A stretch of DNA of 31,830 nt from Actinomycetes bacterium (GTDB taxonomy: Bacteria > Actinomycetota > Actinomycetes > Nanopelagicales > Nanopelagicaceae): assembly GCA_014190175.1 (NCBI GenBank), contig BJFZ01000012.1, forward strand, positions 1 through 31,830. Direction: 5' to 3'. Each line of letters opens with the position of its first letter. Position 1 is the first letter of the stretch. Made by a program: the position numbers and the translations under genes. The notes beneath the pieces are model-generated. The model was not told where the DNA came from, made no database searches, and was given only the letters and a program-made list of their open reading frames with translations. Shown here piece after piece: positions 8,437 through 17,561 of the stretch.

Positions 8437-9141
8437 TTATTTTGTTGTGATTTTTGTTGCAGGATTTGACTGACGCACTGGAATATTTTTTAGTACATCT
8501 GGCTCTGGAAGAAAACTGGCATTTCTTGGTGGCCAAACAATCGCCACTGCTCGCCCGACAACTGCTGAAAGTGGAACCATGCCTTTGCGTGGATCTTCTT
8601 GGTGATACCTAGAATCTTCACTTGCAGCGCGGTGATCTCCCATCGCCCAAACAAAACCTTTAGGCACGGTAACTCGAAACTCTAATTCGCTTGGATTATT
8701 ACCTGGGTAAAGATAATTCTCTTTAATTACTACACCGTTAATGCTTAACTTTTTATCAGTACAACAGACAACTTCATCTCCAGCTACGCCGATCACACGT
8801 TTAATTAGATGCTGCTTTGCTGGATCTGGAAGCAATCCCACGTAAACCAAACCACTTCGAAGTATTCGGATAGCGGTTCCGCGGTTTTCTGGCAAATTTT
8901 CAGGTAGCCATCCTCCAGGGTCACGGAAAACCAATACATCTCCACGTTTTACATCAGTAAAAAAATTACTAAATTTGTTCACCACAACTCGATCATTGAT
9001 CTTTAGAGTTTGTTCCATCGAGCCGGATGGAATATAAAATGCTTGTATCAAAAATGCTTTAATAAAAATTGAGATTATTAAAGAAACAGCGACAAGCAGT
9101 GGAATTTCACGAAGGAGTGAGCCCTTCGCAGGGAATTTCAC
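8437..9141 (-). CDS. lepB: signal peptidase I
   Basis: 234-aa membrane-anchored serine protease (S26A) that removes signal peptides from exported pre-proteins. One N-terminal membrane segment (about residues 13-36), then the catalytic Ser41 in IPSGSMEQTL, then the catalytic Lys114 in HLIKRVIGVAGDEV. The GDHRAASEDSR box (box E) is close to the C-terminal part and the segment VVGRAVAIVWPP follows. The catalytic domain faces the outside. The start is GTG at 9141, 5 nt after the rplS stop, without a strong Shine-Dalgarno sequence, so coupling to rplS is likely. Confidence 0.96.
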   Translation of the reverse strand: MKFPAKGSLLREIPLLVAVSLIISIFIKAFLIQAFYIPSGSMEQTLKINDRVVVNKFSNFFTDVKRGDVLVFRDPGGWLPENLPENRGTAIRILRSGLVYVGLLPDPAKQHLIKRVIGVAGDEVVCCTDKKLSINGVVIKENYLYPGNNPSELEFRVTVPKGFVWAMGDHRAASEDSRYHQEDPRKGMVPLSAVVGRAVAIVWPPRNASFLPEPDVLKNIPVRQSNPATKITTK

Positions 9142-9146
9142 TGGGA

Positions 9147-9605
9147 TTAACTCTCTTCGGTCGCTGCTGCTTCTACAACTTCTGTCACTTCAGTTGCTTC
9201 AGTCACTTCAGAAACAGGAGTAGGGGTAACTGCGCTCACTGGCGTACCAGTTGAAGGAACTTCGCCACGACGCTCACGAATTTTTGCAGCTTTTCCGCGC
9301 AACTCGCGCAGATAATAAAGCTTGGCCCGGCGCACATCTCCACGTCGAACAACTTCAATCTTCTCGATTACAGGGGTGTGAACTGGGAAGGTACGTTCAA
9401 CTCCAACACCATATGAAATTTTGCGGATGGTGAAAGTTTCACGAACTCCACTGCCGCTGAGACTAATTACTAAACCTTGGAAAACCTGGATACGACTTTT
9501 GCTTCCTTCAATAACACGTACGTGAACTTTGAGTTCATCGCCAGAGCGGAAAGTTGGGATATCGCTGCGAAGTGAGGCAGCATCTAAGGAGTCAAGAATA
9601 TTCAT
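9147..9605 (-). CDS. rplS: 50S ribosomal protein L19 with acidic C-terminal tail
   Basis: L19 sits at the 30S-50S interface. The core is classical: [80 protein letters not shown] chose ATG 9605 because it gives the usual L19 N-terminus; the frame is open further upstream (ATG at 9620, other codons to 9683), but those residues are not L19-like and have no ribosome-binding site. The protein is 152 aa, whereas L19 is usually about 115. The extra 35 or so residues are a low-complexity Val/Thr/Glu/Ala tail (ending [11 protein letters not shown]). Adjacent S16 has a comparable tail. A 191-nt GC-rich leader precedes the gene. Confidence 0.95.
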   Translation of the reverse strand: MNILDSLDAASLRSDIPTFRSGDELKVHVRVIEGSKSRIQVFQGLVISLSGSGVRETFTIRKISYGVGVERTFPVHTPVIEKIEVVRRGDVRRAKLYYLRELRGKAAKIRERRGEVPSTGTPVSAVTPTPVSEVTEATEVTEVVEAAATEES

Positions 9606-9796
9606 TTCTAATACCTGCATTCTTAAAAGATCTGGAAGGAGATCGCCGCGGGACGAGCGCCTTACTTGAACTAACCCGATCAACTACCGAGATTCGCTAC
9701 CCCCTGCGGCGGGGCGACTCGATCGAGTGGTGCTGCAACTACTTGCGTATTCTGCCTCAAGAAGGGGTAATCCCCAAAACTGCCGCTTCTGGTGCG
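9606..9796 (-). promoter_or_regulatory. GC-rich, potentially structured leader of rplS
   Basis: Gene-free stretch between the trmD stop and rplS, GC-richer than its surroundings. Direct observations: GGGG/CCCC inverted repeat with a 4-nt loop at 9764-9775; CCCC/GGGG with 6-nt loop at 9701-9714; a perfect 12-bp palindrome ACTCGATCGAGT at 9717-9728; and GATCT/AGATC arms (9629-9633, 9640-9644) followed on the minus strand by TTTT just before the start. An L19 mRNA leader with regulatory structure is known in Firmicutes, but I see no clear match to it. A promoter, a processing site or a small RNA are alternatives. Confidence 0.45.
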
Positions 9797-10507
9797 CTAC
9801 TGGTCGCCTTCAGGAGGCTTAACCTGCTTAATCTTCTCGGTACGTGCCACCGCTTGAGCAGCCCGCCATTTAGCGATCTGCCCATGATTGCCTGAGGTAA
9901 GGACGTCGGGCACCTGAAGGCCGCGCCAGACCGGCGGCTTAGTGAAATTTGGGTACTCAACTAATGCCTGACCATCTTGTTTAAGGGAGTGGGACTCTTC
10001 TATCAAAGAAGCGGCATTTCCGAGTACGCCAGGAATCAACCTGGTGATTGCTTCAATCATTACTAAAGCGGCAACTTCACCGCCGGCTAAAACATAATCT
10101 CCAATTGATATTTCGCGCAGATCAACCCGCGCACTTAAGTCGGTCATTACTCGAGCATCGATACCTTCATATCTTCCACATAGAAAAAGTAAATGGTCGG
10201 CTTTTGATAATTCTGCCGCCATCTCTTGCGTGAGTACCTGACCTGATGGCGTCGGGACAATCACAATTACCTGCGGATTATTTTCAATAATTGCATCAGT
10301 GGCATCTCCCCAAGGTTGAGCTTTCATAACCATTCCAGCTCCACCGCCATATGGAGTGTCATCAACAGTGCGATGTATGTCAGATGTGAAATCTCGAAGA
10401 TCGTGAATTTGGATACTCAACAAACCATCTTGTTCTGCTTTGCCAATTAATGAAAGTTTTAGTGGAGCAAAGTAATCTGGAAAAATCGAGATTAAATCAA
10501 TTTTCAT
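9797..10507 (-). CDS. trmD: tRNA (guanine-37-N1)-methyltransferase
   Basis: 236-aa SPOUT methyltransferase that makes m1G37 next to the anticodon of tRNAs reading CNN codons and so prevents frameshifting. Diagnostic segments: MKIDLISIFPDYF at the start, DDTPYGGGAGMVMKAQP, the trefoil-knot SAM site LCGRYEGIDARV, and ISIGDYVLAGGE, then EYPNFTKPPVWRG and the GNHGQIAKWR segment. I chose ATG 10507; a TTG one codon upstream is possible. It overlaps the end of rimM by 11 nt. The order rimM-trmD-rplS is conserved widely in bacteria. Confidence 0.97.
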   Translation of the reverse strand: MKIDLISIFPDYFAPLKLSLIGKAEQDGLLSIQIHDLRDFTSDIHRTVDDTPYGGGAGMVMKAQPWGDATDAIIENNPQVIVIVPTPSGQVLTQEMAAELSKADHLLFLCGRYEGIDARVMTDLSARVDLREISIGDYVLAGGEVAALVMIEAITRLIPGVLGNAASLIEESHSLKQDGQALVEYPNFTKPPVWRGLQVPDVLTSGNHGQIAKWRAAQAVARTEKIKQVKPPEGDQ

Positions 10508-11000
10508 CAAGTAACCCCTTTGGTGGTGTAATCACAACTTTGCGTGCTGCTATATCAACTGTTGGAACTATGGCTTTTACAAATGGAATTAACACTTGCT
10601 TCCCACCGCGCATAAACGAAAGTAAATTCTGCCCTTTAGTAGTTAATACATCATCGATAGTTCCAAGAACTGTTCCATCAATTAATTCAATAGTAGAGCC
10701 GATTAATAACTGAATGTGAAATTCATCTGCATCACTTTCGGCGATATCAACATCAGCCATCAGCAATACATTTTTTATCTTCTCTGCTGCTCCGCGATCA
10801 GATACGCCATCAAAAGTTAAAAGTAAAATTCCGTTGTGCCAACGTTGTCCAATAATTGTTAAAGGGCCAAATTTGGAAGGATCGGTAGCAATCTTTGTGC
10901 CAACTTGAAAACGATCTTCTGGTGAATCAGTACGTACTTCGACGGTAACTTCGCCACGCACTCCGTGAACGCGACCGATGCGGCCCACGATCAGGAGCAT
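10497..11000 (-). CDS. rimM: 16S rRNA processing protein RimM
   Basis: 167-aa ribosome maturation factor that binds S19 and helps mature the 30S head. N-terminal RimM beta-barrel: VGRIGRVHGVRGEVTVEVRTDSPEDRF. Then the C-terminal PRC-barrel domain: LIGSTIELIDGTVLGTIDDV and VLIPFVKAIVPTVDIAARKVVITPPKGLL. Length is normal. ATG start at 11000, 2 nt after the stop of the KH-domain gene, with a GGAG-less start region, so translation is probably coupled. It shares 11 nt with trmD. Confidence 0.96.
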   Translation of the reverse strand: MLLIVGRIGRVHGVRGEVTVEVRTDSPEDRFQVGTKIATDPSKFGPLTIIGQRWHNGILLLTFDGVSDRGAAEKIKNVLLMADVDIAESDADEFHIQLLIGSTIELIDGTVLGTIDDVLTTKGQNLLSFMRGGKQVLIPFVKAIVPTVDIAARKVVITPPKGLLDEN

Positions 11001-11002
11001 TT

Positions 11003-11236
11003 TTATTCGTCTGCTTCGAGCAGATCTACCCGGATTGGGCGACGAGCAAGTGCACTTGCAACGGTGCGAAGTGCTTTAGCAGTTCGTCCATTGCGCCCGA
11101 TTACTTTGCCAATATCTTCTGGGTGCACGCGCACTTCATAAGTTAATCCACGGCGACCATTTTTTTCCGCAACAGCTACTTCAGCAGGATTATCAACAAT
11201 CCCTTTGATGAGATGTTCTAACGCCTCATCGATCAT
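11003..11236 (-). CDS. KH-domain RNA-binding protein (KhpA/YlqC family)
   Basis: 77-aa single KH-domain protein. MIDEALEHLIKGIVDNP at the start and the GxxG loop IGKVIGRNGRTAKALR are characteristic; the C-terminal strand is RPIRVDLLEADE. Members of this family (KhpA in Streptococcus, Rv2908c position in Mycobacterium) bind RNA and have been linked to cell-division control through small RNAs in Firmicutes; the role in actinobacteria is less clear. It lies 2 nt from both rpsP and rimM, in the standard rpsP-KH-rimM order. Confidence 0.95.
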   Translation of the reverse strand: MIDEALEHLIKGIVDNPAEVAVAEKNGRRGLTYEVRVHPEDIGKVIGRNGRTAKALRTVASALARRPIRVDLLEADE

Positions 11237-11238
11237 GA

Positions 11239-11802
11239 TTATTGGGCTGGAGTTTCGGCAGCCGCAACTTCTTCAGCTGCTGGTGCTGCAACTTCTTCAA
11301 CAGCCGCTGGTGCTGTTACTTCTTCAACATGTGCTGGTGCAGCTACTTCAGCTACTGCTGCTGGCGCTGCTACTTCTGCTTGAACTACTGGCTCTTTCTT
11401 TGCAGCAAGACGTTCTGCAGCTTTTTTCTTTAATGTTGTTGCGCCATCTTTTGGCTCATTCATTGCTTCTCTAACAGCGGCTTCAAAGCGAATTAACTTG
11501 CTCTCTTTAGGAGGTGCGACGCGAAGTGTTCCTTCTTTTCCAGGAAGGTCGTAATGTTTTTGCCAGTCACCAGTAATTTTCAATAGCGCTTCAACTGCTG
11601 CAGTTGGTTTTGCGCCAACACCTAACCAATACAAAGCGCGTGATGAATCAACTTTAATAACAGATGGTTCTTGTCCTGGTGAGTAGCGACCGATCTCTTC
11701 GATTGCACGAGAGTTACGTGCAGCGCGTGAATCGGCAACGACAATACGGTAGTGAGGGGTACGGATCTTTCCCATACGCGCCAAACGAATCTTTGCAGCC
11801 AC
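11239..11802 (-). CDS. rpsP: 30S ribosomal protein S16 with repetitive acidic tail
   Basis: 187 aa. S16 core: [58 protein letters not shown]. The annotated start is GTG 11802: an AGGAG (11808-11812) lies 5 nt upstream, whereas an alternative GTG at 11808 falls inside that AGGAG. The protein is far longer than the roughly 80-aa bacterial core. Actinobacterial S16 often has an extension, but here it ends in four to five copies of a 9-residue unit of type xEVAAPAAV, an Ala/Val/Glu/Pro tail. It opens the rpsP-KH-rimM-trmD run after a 168-nt leader. Confidence 0.95.
   Translation of the reverse strand: MAAKIRLARMGKIRTPHYRIVVADSRAARNSRAIEEIGRYSPGQEPSVIKVDSSRALYWLGVGAKPTAAVEALLKITGDWQKHYDLPGKEGTLRVAPPKESKLIRFEAAVREAMNEPKDGATTLKKKAAERLAAKKEPVVQAEVAAPAAVAEVAAPAHVEEVTAPAAVEEVAAPAAEEVAAAETPAQ
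11264..11383 (-). repeat. 27-nt tandem repeats coding the S16 tail
   Basis: Imperfect direct repeats inside the 3' end of rpsP. Units start at 11264 (24 nt), 11288, 11315 and 11342 (27 nt each), with a partial copy from 11369. On the plus strand each begins with a GCAACTTCTTC-like block and ends in GCTGGTGCT-like bases. Each codes a 9-residue unit with Glu-Val-Ala-Ala-Pro-Ala. The repeats preserve the reading frame, so copy number can change without breaking the gene. Confidence 0.85.
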
Positions 11803-11970
11803 TAACACTCCTGAAATTTGGGAACTAGATTGTTATCTGGTTCGAGCGGTACCAGCAGGTGAAACCAGCCCACCTGACTTGGGACATATCTTGCCATCTC
11901 AACGCCCAGAAGCGAAAACGGGCGATATCTCCGCAGATCTCTGAGCCTGCGAACCAGATTAAGCGGAGAT
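11803..11970 (-). promoter_or_regulatory. candidate structured leader of rpsP
   Basis: Gap between ffh and rpsP. Direct observations: 8-bp inverted repeat ATCTCCGC/GCGGAGAT (11927-11934 with 11963-11970), which begins right after the ffh stop; CAGGTG/CACCTG (11856-11861 with 11871-11876); and CTGGT/ACCAG (11838-11842 with 11851-11855). The first could end or process ffh transcripts, although no U-run follows it. The others could be part of an rpsP 5' UTR. No convincing -10/-35 pair is seen. The Shine-Dalgarno AGGAG for rpsP is at 11808-11812. Confidence 0.4.
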
Positions 11971-13425
11971 TTAGCCACCCTCAAGTGCTCTTTTAGCGGG
12001 ATTGCCAGATTTTGATCGCTTAGGTGGTGGGGCAACCTTTGCAGCCGGCATCCCACCCATTGGAGGCATTCCACCAGGCATCTGCACATTCCCCGCCCCT
12101 CCCAAACCTGGTTGGTTACGCATCTGCTTCATCGCTTTTTGGGCGGCGCTAAATCGATCTAAAACATTGTTCACGTGAAAAACTTCAGTACCACTGCCTC
12201 GCGCAATGCGGGCCCGTCGTGAACCATTAATAATCTTTGGCTCTTGTCGTTCATTTGGTGTCATGGAATGAATTATTGCTTCAGCGCGAGTTAATTCATT
12301 TTCATCGATTGCCGCAATTTGTTTTTTCATTTGCGCGCTTTGAGCACCTGGCAACATTCCCAAAATTTTAGACATCGAACCCATTTTTTTCATCGCTTGC
12401 AATTGCTCTAGAAAATCATCAAAAGTAAATTTTTCACCAGAGATAAATTTCTCTTCAAGCTTTTGCGCACTGTCTCCATCTAGTGCCTTCTTGGCTTGTT
12501 CGGCAAGAGTTGCCACATCGCCCATACCCAAAATTCGGTTTGCCATTCGATCCGGGTGAAAAGGTTCAAACTCATTACTTTTTTCACCCGTAGATAAAAA
12601 CATTACTGGTCTATTTGTTACAGATGCTATTGAAAGTGCCGCGCCACCTCTAGCATCTCCATCCATCTTGGTGAGCACAATTCCATCGAAACCTACTCCG
12701 TCAAGAAATGCTTGTGCTGTATTCACGGCATCTTGACCGATCATTGCATCTACCACAAAAAGTACTTCATTAGGAGAAATTGCATCTCTAATATTTTTTG
12801 CTTGTTCCATCAACTCTTTATCAACACCAAGTCGACCAGCGGTATCTACAATTACAAAGTTGTGAACTTTTTGTTTCGCAAATTCGATACCTGCTTTTGC
12901 AACTTTTACTGGATCACCAACGCCATTGCCGGGTTCTGGCGCAAAGACTGGAACTCCTACCGAACTTCCCACAACTTGCAATTGATCAACAGCGTTTGGT
13001 CTTTGCAAATCGCAAGCCACAAGTACCGGTGTATTACCTTCACTCTTTAAATACGCAGCTAACTTTCCGGCCAAAGTTGTTTTTCCTGAGCCTTGCAACC
13101 CAGCAAGCATAATTACTGTTGGGGCTGTTTTTGCATAGCGCAACCTGCGTGCACTTCCGCCAAGAATGGCAACAAGCTCCTCGTGAACAATCGAAATTAT
13201 TTGTTGGCCCGGATTGATACCTTTTTTGTCTAACGAGATTTGCTCAAGTGATCGCGTGCGTACCTTTTCAACTAATAACGTCACAACAGAGCCAGCGACA
13301 TCAGCTTCAAGCAGTGCAACGCGGATCTCTTCGCAAGTTTCTTCAATATCTACTGGGTTGATCCGACCGCGATTACGAAGCCCAGTAAAGGTCTTGGTGA
13401 GTCGGTTGCTGAGCGAATCAAACAT
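11971..13425 (-). CDS. ffh: signal recognition particle protein Ffh (SRP54)
   Basis: 484-aa SRP GTPase that binds signal sequences of nascent membrane proteins together with 4.5S RNA and docks to FtsY. The N domain leads into the G domain: G1 LAGLQGSGKTT (109-116), DTAGRLGVDKELM, and TKMDGDARGGAALS. The C-terminal M domain has DFLEQLQAMKKMG, the LPGAQ segment, the RARIARGSG RNA-binding motif and QKAMKQM, and ends in a Met/Gly/Pro-rich tail. ATG start at 13425, 12 nt after the glnD stop. The order glnD-ffh-rpsP matches other actinobacteria. Confidence 0.97.
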   Translation of the reverse strand: MFDSLSNRLTKTFTGLRNRGRINPVDIEETCEEIRVALLEADVAGSVVTLLVEKVRTRSLEQISLDKKGINPGQQIISIVHEELVAILGGSARRLRYAKTAPTVIMLAGLQGSGKTTLAGKLAAYLKSEGNTPVLVACDLQRPNAVDQLQVVGSSVGVPVFAPEPGNGVGDPVKVAKAGIEFAKQKVHNFVIVDTAGRLGVDKELMEQAKNIRDAISPNEVLFVVDAMIGQDAVNTAQAFLDGVGFDGIVLTKMDGDARGGAALSIASVTNRPVMFLSTGEKSNEFEPFHPDRMANRILGMGDVATLAEQAKKALDGDSAQKLEEKFISGEKFTFDDFLEQLQAMKKMGSMSKILGMLPGAQSAQMKKQIAAIDENELTRAEAIIHSMTPNERQEPKIINGSRRARIARGSGTEVFHVNNVLDRFSAAQKAMKQMRNQPGLGGAGNVQMPGGMPPMGGMPAAKVAPPPKRSKSGNPAKRALEGG

Positions 13426-13437
13426 GGCTAGATCATA

Positions 13438-15726
13438 TTAGATTTTATTAGCACGCAACTGCTGCTCAATACTTTGCGCAACTGCTGCAGCCCGTTTTGG
13501 ATCCAACGGACGGCCATCTATTTCGGTTATGTAAAGTGAATCACAAGCTTCTGCTCCTAGAGTCGAAACTATTGCCGCTCGTACATCAACCCCAGTTTCA
13601 GTAACTGCTTTTCCTAGGAGATAAAGCAATCCCATTTGATCATGTGATCGCACATCTAAAACAGTTGCTTCGGTGGCGCCGTCGTGAATAACTTCCACAA
13701 TCGGCGGAGGGACTGGTATTGGGGATGTAGAGCGATAACTTGCCACACGCTCTTTAATTTTTTCAGCAATATCTAATTCTCCGTTAAGAGCTTGAGTTAA
13801 TGATTGCTTTAGTACACTTTCTGAAATATCAGGTGCATAAACATCAGGTAGTACTAACCATCGCATAACTGCAGAACTCGCAAATGTTCGCGTTCGTGCA
13901 GATCTCACATTTAATCTATTAATTGTTAAGAATCCAGCAACAAGTGACAACAATCCCGGTCTATCTGGAGCGATTATCAAAAGTTCAGTTATCTCATCTC
14001 GTTTAATTATCGAAAGATGTATCTGGCCAGATTTAGCCAAATCTTTTTCACTTTCTGAAAACTCTGGTTGTGGTGGAAGTCCAACTCCTGAAATCTGCTT
14101 CTTAACACGGTTAACTAGATCTGCTACTAATGAGGCTTTCCAACTACTCCATGCGGTACTTCCAGTTGCTTGGCCGTCGGAGATACTAAGTGCGTGCAAA
14201 AGTTCAATTGTCAGAGGGTCACTGATAAGTTCACATACAGAATTAATTGTGGTTGGATCATCTAAATCCCGACGAGTAGCCACCGTCGATAGCAATAAGT
14301 GGTGCATTACTAAAGTTTCGACAACGGATACGTCGTTTTCTGGGAATCCCATACGTTGCAAAATTGGTTTAACTATCTCTGCGCCAGTAATGCTGTGATC
14401 CCCTGGCAAGCCTTTTCCGATGTCATGCAAGAGTGCCGAAACTAATAACAGATCTGGACGATGCACCTGTCTAGTTAAGTCACTCGCATGTAATGCAGTT
14501 TCAACCATATGTCGATCAACTGTATGTCTATGTAAAGCATTTCGCTGCGGTAATGATCTGATTCGATTCCACTCTGGAATTAAAATCTGAGTGAGTTCTG
14601 CTTGATCTAGTGCTTCCCAAACTTGCACCATTGCATTTCCAGCTCCAAGAAGAGCTACAAAATCCTCACGTGCTTCACGGGGCCAAGGTTGTGGGAAAGA
14701 GCTCAACTTTTCTTTAGCCAATTTGCAACTATCAATTGAAAGTGGGATGCCTCGTTGCGCGGCAGATGCGGCTGCACGAAGCAGAACTGATGGATCCAAC
14801 TCTAAATCCCCAGTTATTACGACCTCTCCTTGATAAATGCCAACACCTTTTGCAATCTCTGTTGATTTTTCCACTTTCGGCTCTCTTGCCTTAAATGAAA
14901 AAAGTTTTGCAACTGGGCGGTATTGATCAAAACGGTGGAAAACTGTTTCAGATAAATAATCTACAGTTCTCGCAGATTGCGCAATATTTAACATTAATTC
15001 ATCAGCATCTTTATAGGCAAGCAGCTCAGCAACTTTGTCTTGCTCAAAAAAACTTAACCGGTCACTACTCTTTCCAGTAATTAAATGCAATGCTTCTCGA
15101 GCATTTTTCAATGTTGATTCTGCTCTAGCGATTCGATCTAATTCCACTGTCACCAAATCGGTCTTTGCAATTCCACGTAGGGCAGTGATGTCCCGCAATC
15201 CTCCGCGCGACTCTTTTAAATCTGGTTCCAGCAAATAGGCAAGTTCACCCGACCGTTGGGAACGCTCTTGTGAGTATTTTCTTAATTCACCAATCCATCG
15301 ACCACTATTTTTACGCCAATCAATTAGGGCAACACTTTCAACCGTATCAACTAAGTCACGGTTTCCAGCAACCCAACGAATATCTAACAAACCTAACGCT
15401 ACACGTCCGTCAAGATCAGCAATCTCTTTCACTTCACTTCTAGTTCGCACCGAATGATCAACTGAAAAACCACTATCCCAAAGTGGGTAAAGAATTTTCT
15501 CAACCATTTTAGTCAATTCAGTTTCACCAATATTTCCATTGTGTAGAAAAAGTAAATCTAAATCTGATCCAGGTGATAATTCGCCCCGCCCGTATCCACC
15601 GATTGCAGCAAGTGCTAAAGAATCTCGAGTTGGGACAATTGGAATAAGTAAAAGTGCTTCATTAAATAGTGAAGCCAGACGGGCATCCGCAGAGTATGAA
15701 CGTGCTCTACGCTCGCGTGTGCCCAT
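13438..15726 (-). CDS. glnD: PII protein nucleotidylyltransferase GlnD
   Basis: 762-aa bifunctional enzyme that modifies and demodifies the PII protein according to nitrogen status; in actinobacteria the modification shown is adenylylation rather than uridylylation. Domains in order: nucleotidyltransferase with GGYGRGELSPGSDLDLL (Asp55, Asp57 as metal ligands); a GlnD-type linker (EPDLKESRGGLRDI); the HD phosphohydrolase with HTVDRHMVETALHA and LLHDIGKG (His434-Asp435); and two C-terminal ACT domains (LIIAPDRPGLLSLVAGFL near residue 590 and VRSHDQMGLLYLLG near 700). ATG start at 15726, 22 nt after glnK. It is co-transcribed with its substrate gene. Confidence 0.96.
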   Translation of the reverse strand: MGTRERRARSYSADARLASLFNEALLLIPIVPTRDSLALAAIGGYGRGELSPGSDLDLLFLHNGNIGETELTKMVEKILYPLWDSGFSVDHSVRTRSEVKEIADLDGRVALGLLDIRWVAGNRDLVDTVESVALIDWRKNSGRWIGELRKYSQERSQRSGELAYLLEPDLKESRGGLRDITALRGIAKTDLVTVELDRIARAESTLKNAREALHLITGKSSDRLSFFEQDKVAELLAYKDADELMLNIAQSARTVDYLSETVFHRFDQYRPVAKLFSFKAREPKVEKSTEIAKGVGIYQGEVVITGDLELDPSVLLRAAASAAQRGIPLSIDSCKLAKEKLSSFPQPWPREAREDFVALLGAGNAMVQVWEALDQAELTQILIPEWNRIRSLPQRNALHRHTVDRHMVETALHASDLTRQVHRPDLLLVSALLHDIGKGLPGDHSITGAEIVKPILQRMGFPENDVSVVETLVMHHLLLSTVATRRDLDDPTTINSVCELISDPLTIELLHALSISDGQATGSTAWSSWKASLVADLVNRVKKQISGVGLPPQPEFSESEKDLAKSGQIHLSIIKRDEITELLIIAPDRPGLLSLVAGFLTINRLNVRSARTRTFASSAVMRWLVLPDVYAPDISESVLKQSLTQALNGELDIAEKIKERVASYRSTSPIPVPPPIVEVIHDGATEATVLDVRSHDQMGLLYLLGKAVTETGVDVRAAIVSTLGAEACDSLYITEIDGRPLDPKRAAAVAQSIEQQLRANKI

Positions 15727-15748
15727 CTGGCTAGACTCTCACTAATTA

Positions 15749-17388
<1,640 letters not shown>

Positions 17389-17561
17389 AATTTTCCTCAC
17401 GTTCAGGTGGGATTAAATGTGAATCCGAATTAAGCCTCGGAACTGGCACTCGCCGTTGAGTAGGTGAAGTATCTGATTGCCGTGTTTCCAGATATGAGCA
17501 GTAAAGGTTTCCGACAGATCACAATTTCGGCTGTTGTGTTACAAGCAGGTTAAGTAGATAA
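17389..17561 (-). promoter_or_regulatory. amtB-glnK-glnD upstream control region
   Basis: Gap between the ftsY stop and the amtB start, the obvious place for nitrogen-responsive control. On the minus strand there is GTGAT-6 nt-GAAAC at 17507-17522, one base off the GTnAC-n6-GAAAC form described for actinobacterial GlnR boxes. A second GGAAAC lies 23 nt further downstream (17484-17489), making a direct repeat of GGAAAC. A GTAAC is also present upstream. TTGTAA followed 17 nt later by TGATCT is a weak promoter-like pair. No strong terminator for ftsY is seen. The box assignment is tentative. Confidence 0.4.

Noticed and set aside
9606..9683. Longer L19 start (open frame up to 9683)
   Set aside because: The extra residues do not resemble L19, the upstream starts have no ribosome-binding site, and ATG 9605 gives the standard N-terminus.
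9606..9796. tRNA or 4.5S RNA gene in the rplS leader
   Set aside because: I looked for acceptor, T-arm and anticodon arms on both strands and for an SRP-type GGAA tetraloop hairpin; none fits.
11205..11474. Plus-strand Leu-rich frames opposite the rpsP tail
   Set aside because: They are antisense readings of the 27-nt GC-rich repeats; the Leu/Gln or Cys/Phe bias reflects the repeat, not a protein.
11802..12089. Minus-strand 95-codon frame across the ffh end and the rpsP leader
   Set aside because: It mostly shadows the ffh M-domain tail in another frame, has no homology-like features and no ribosome-binding site.
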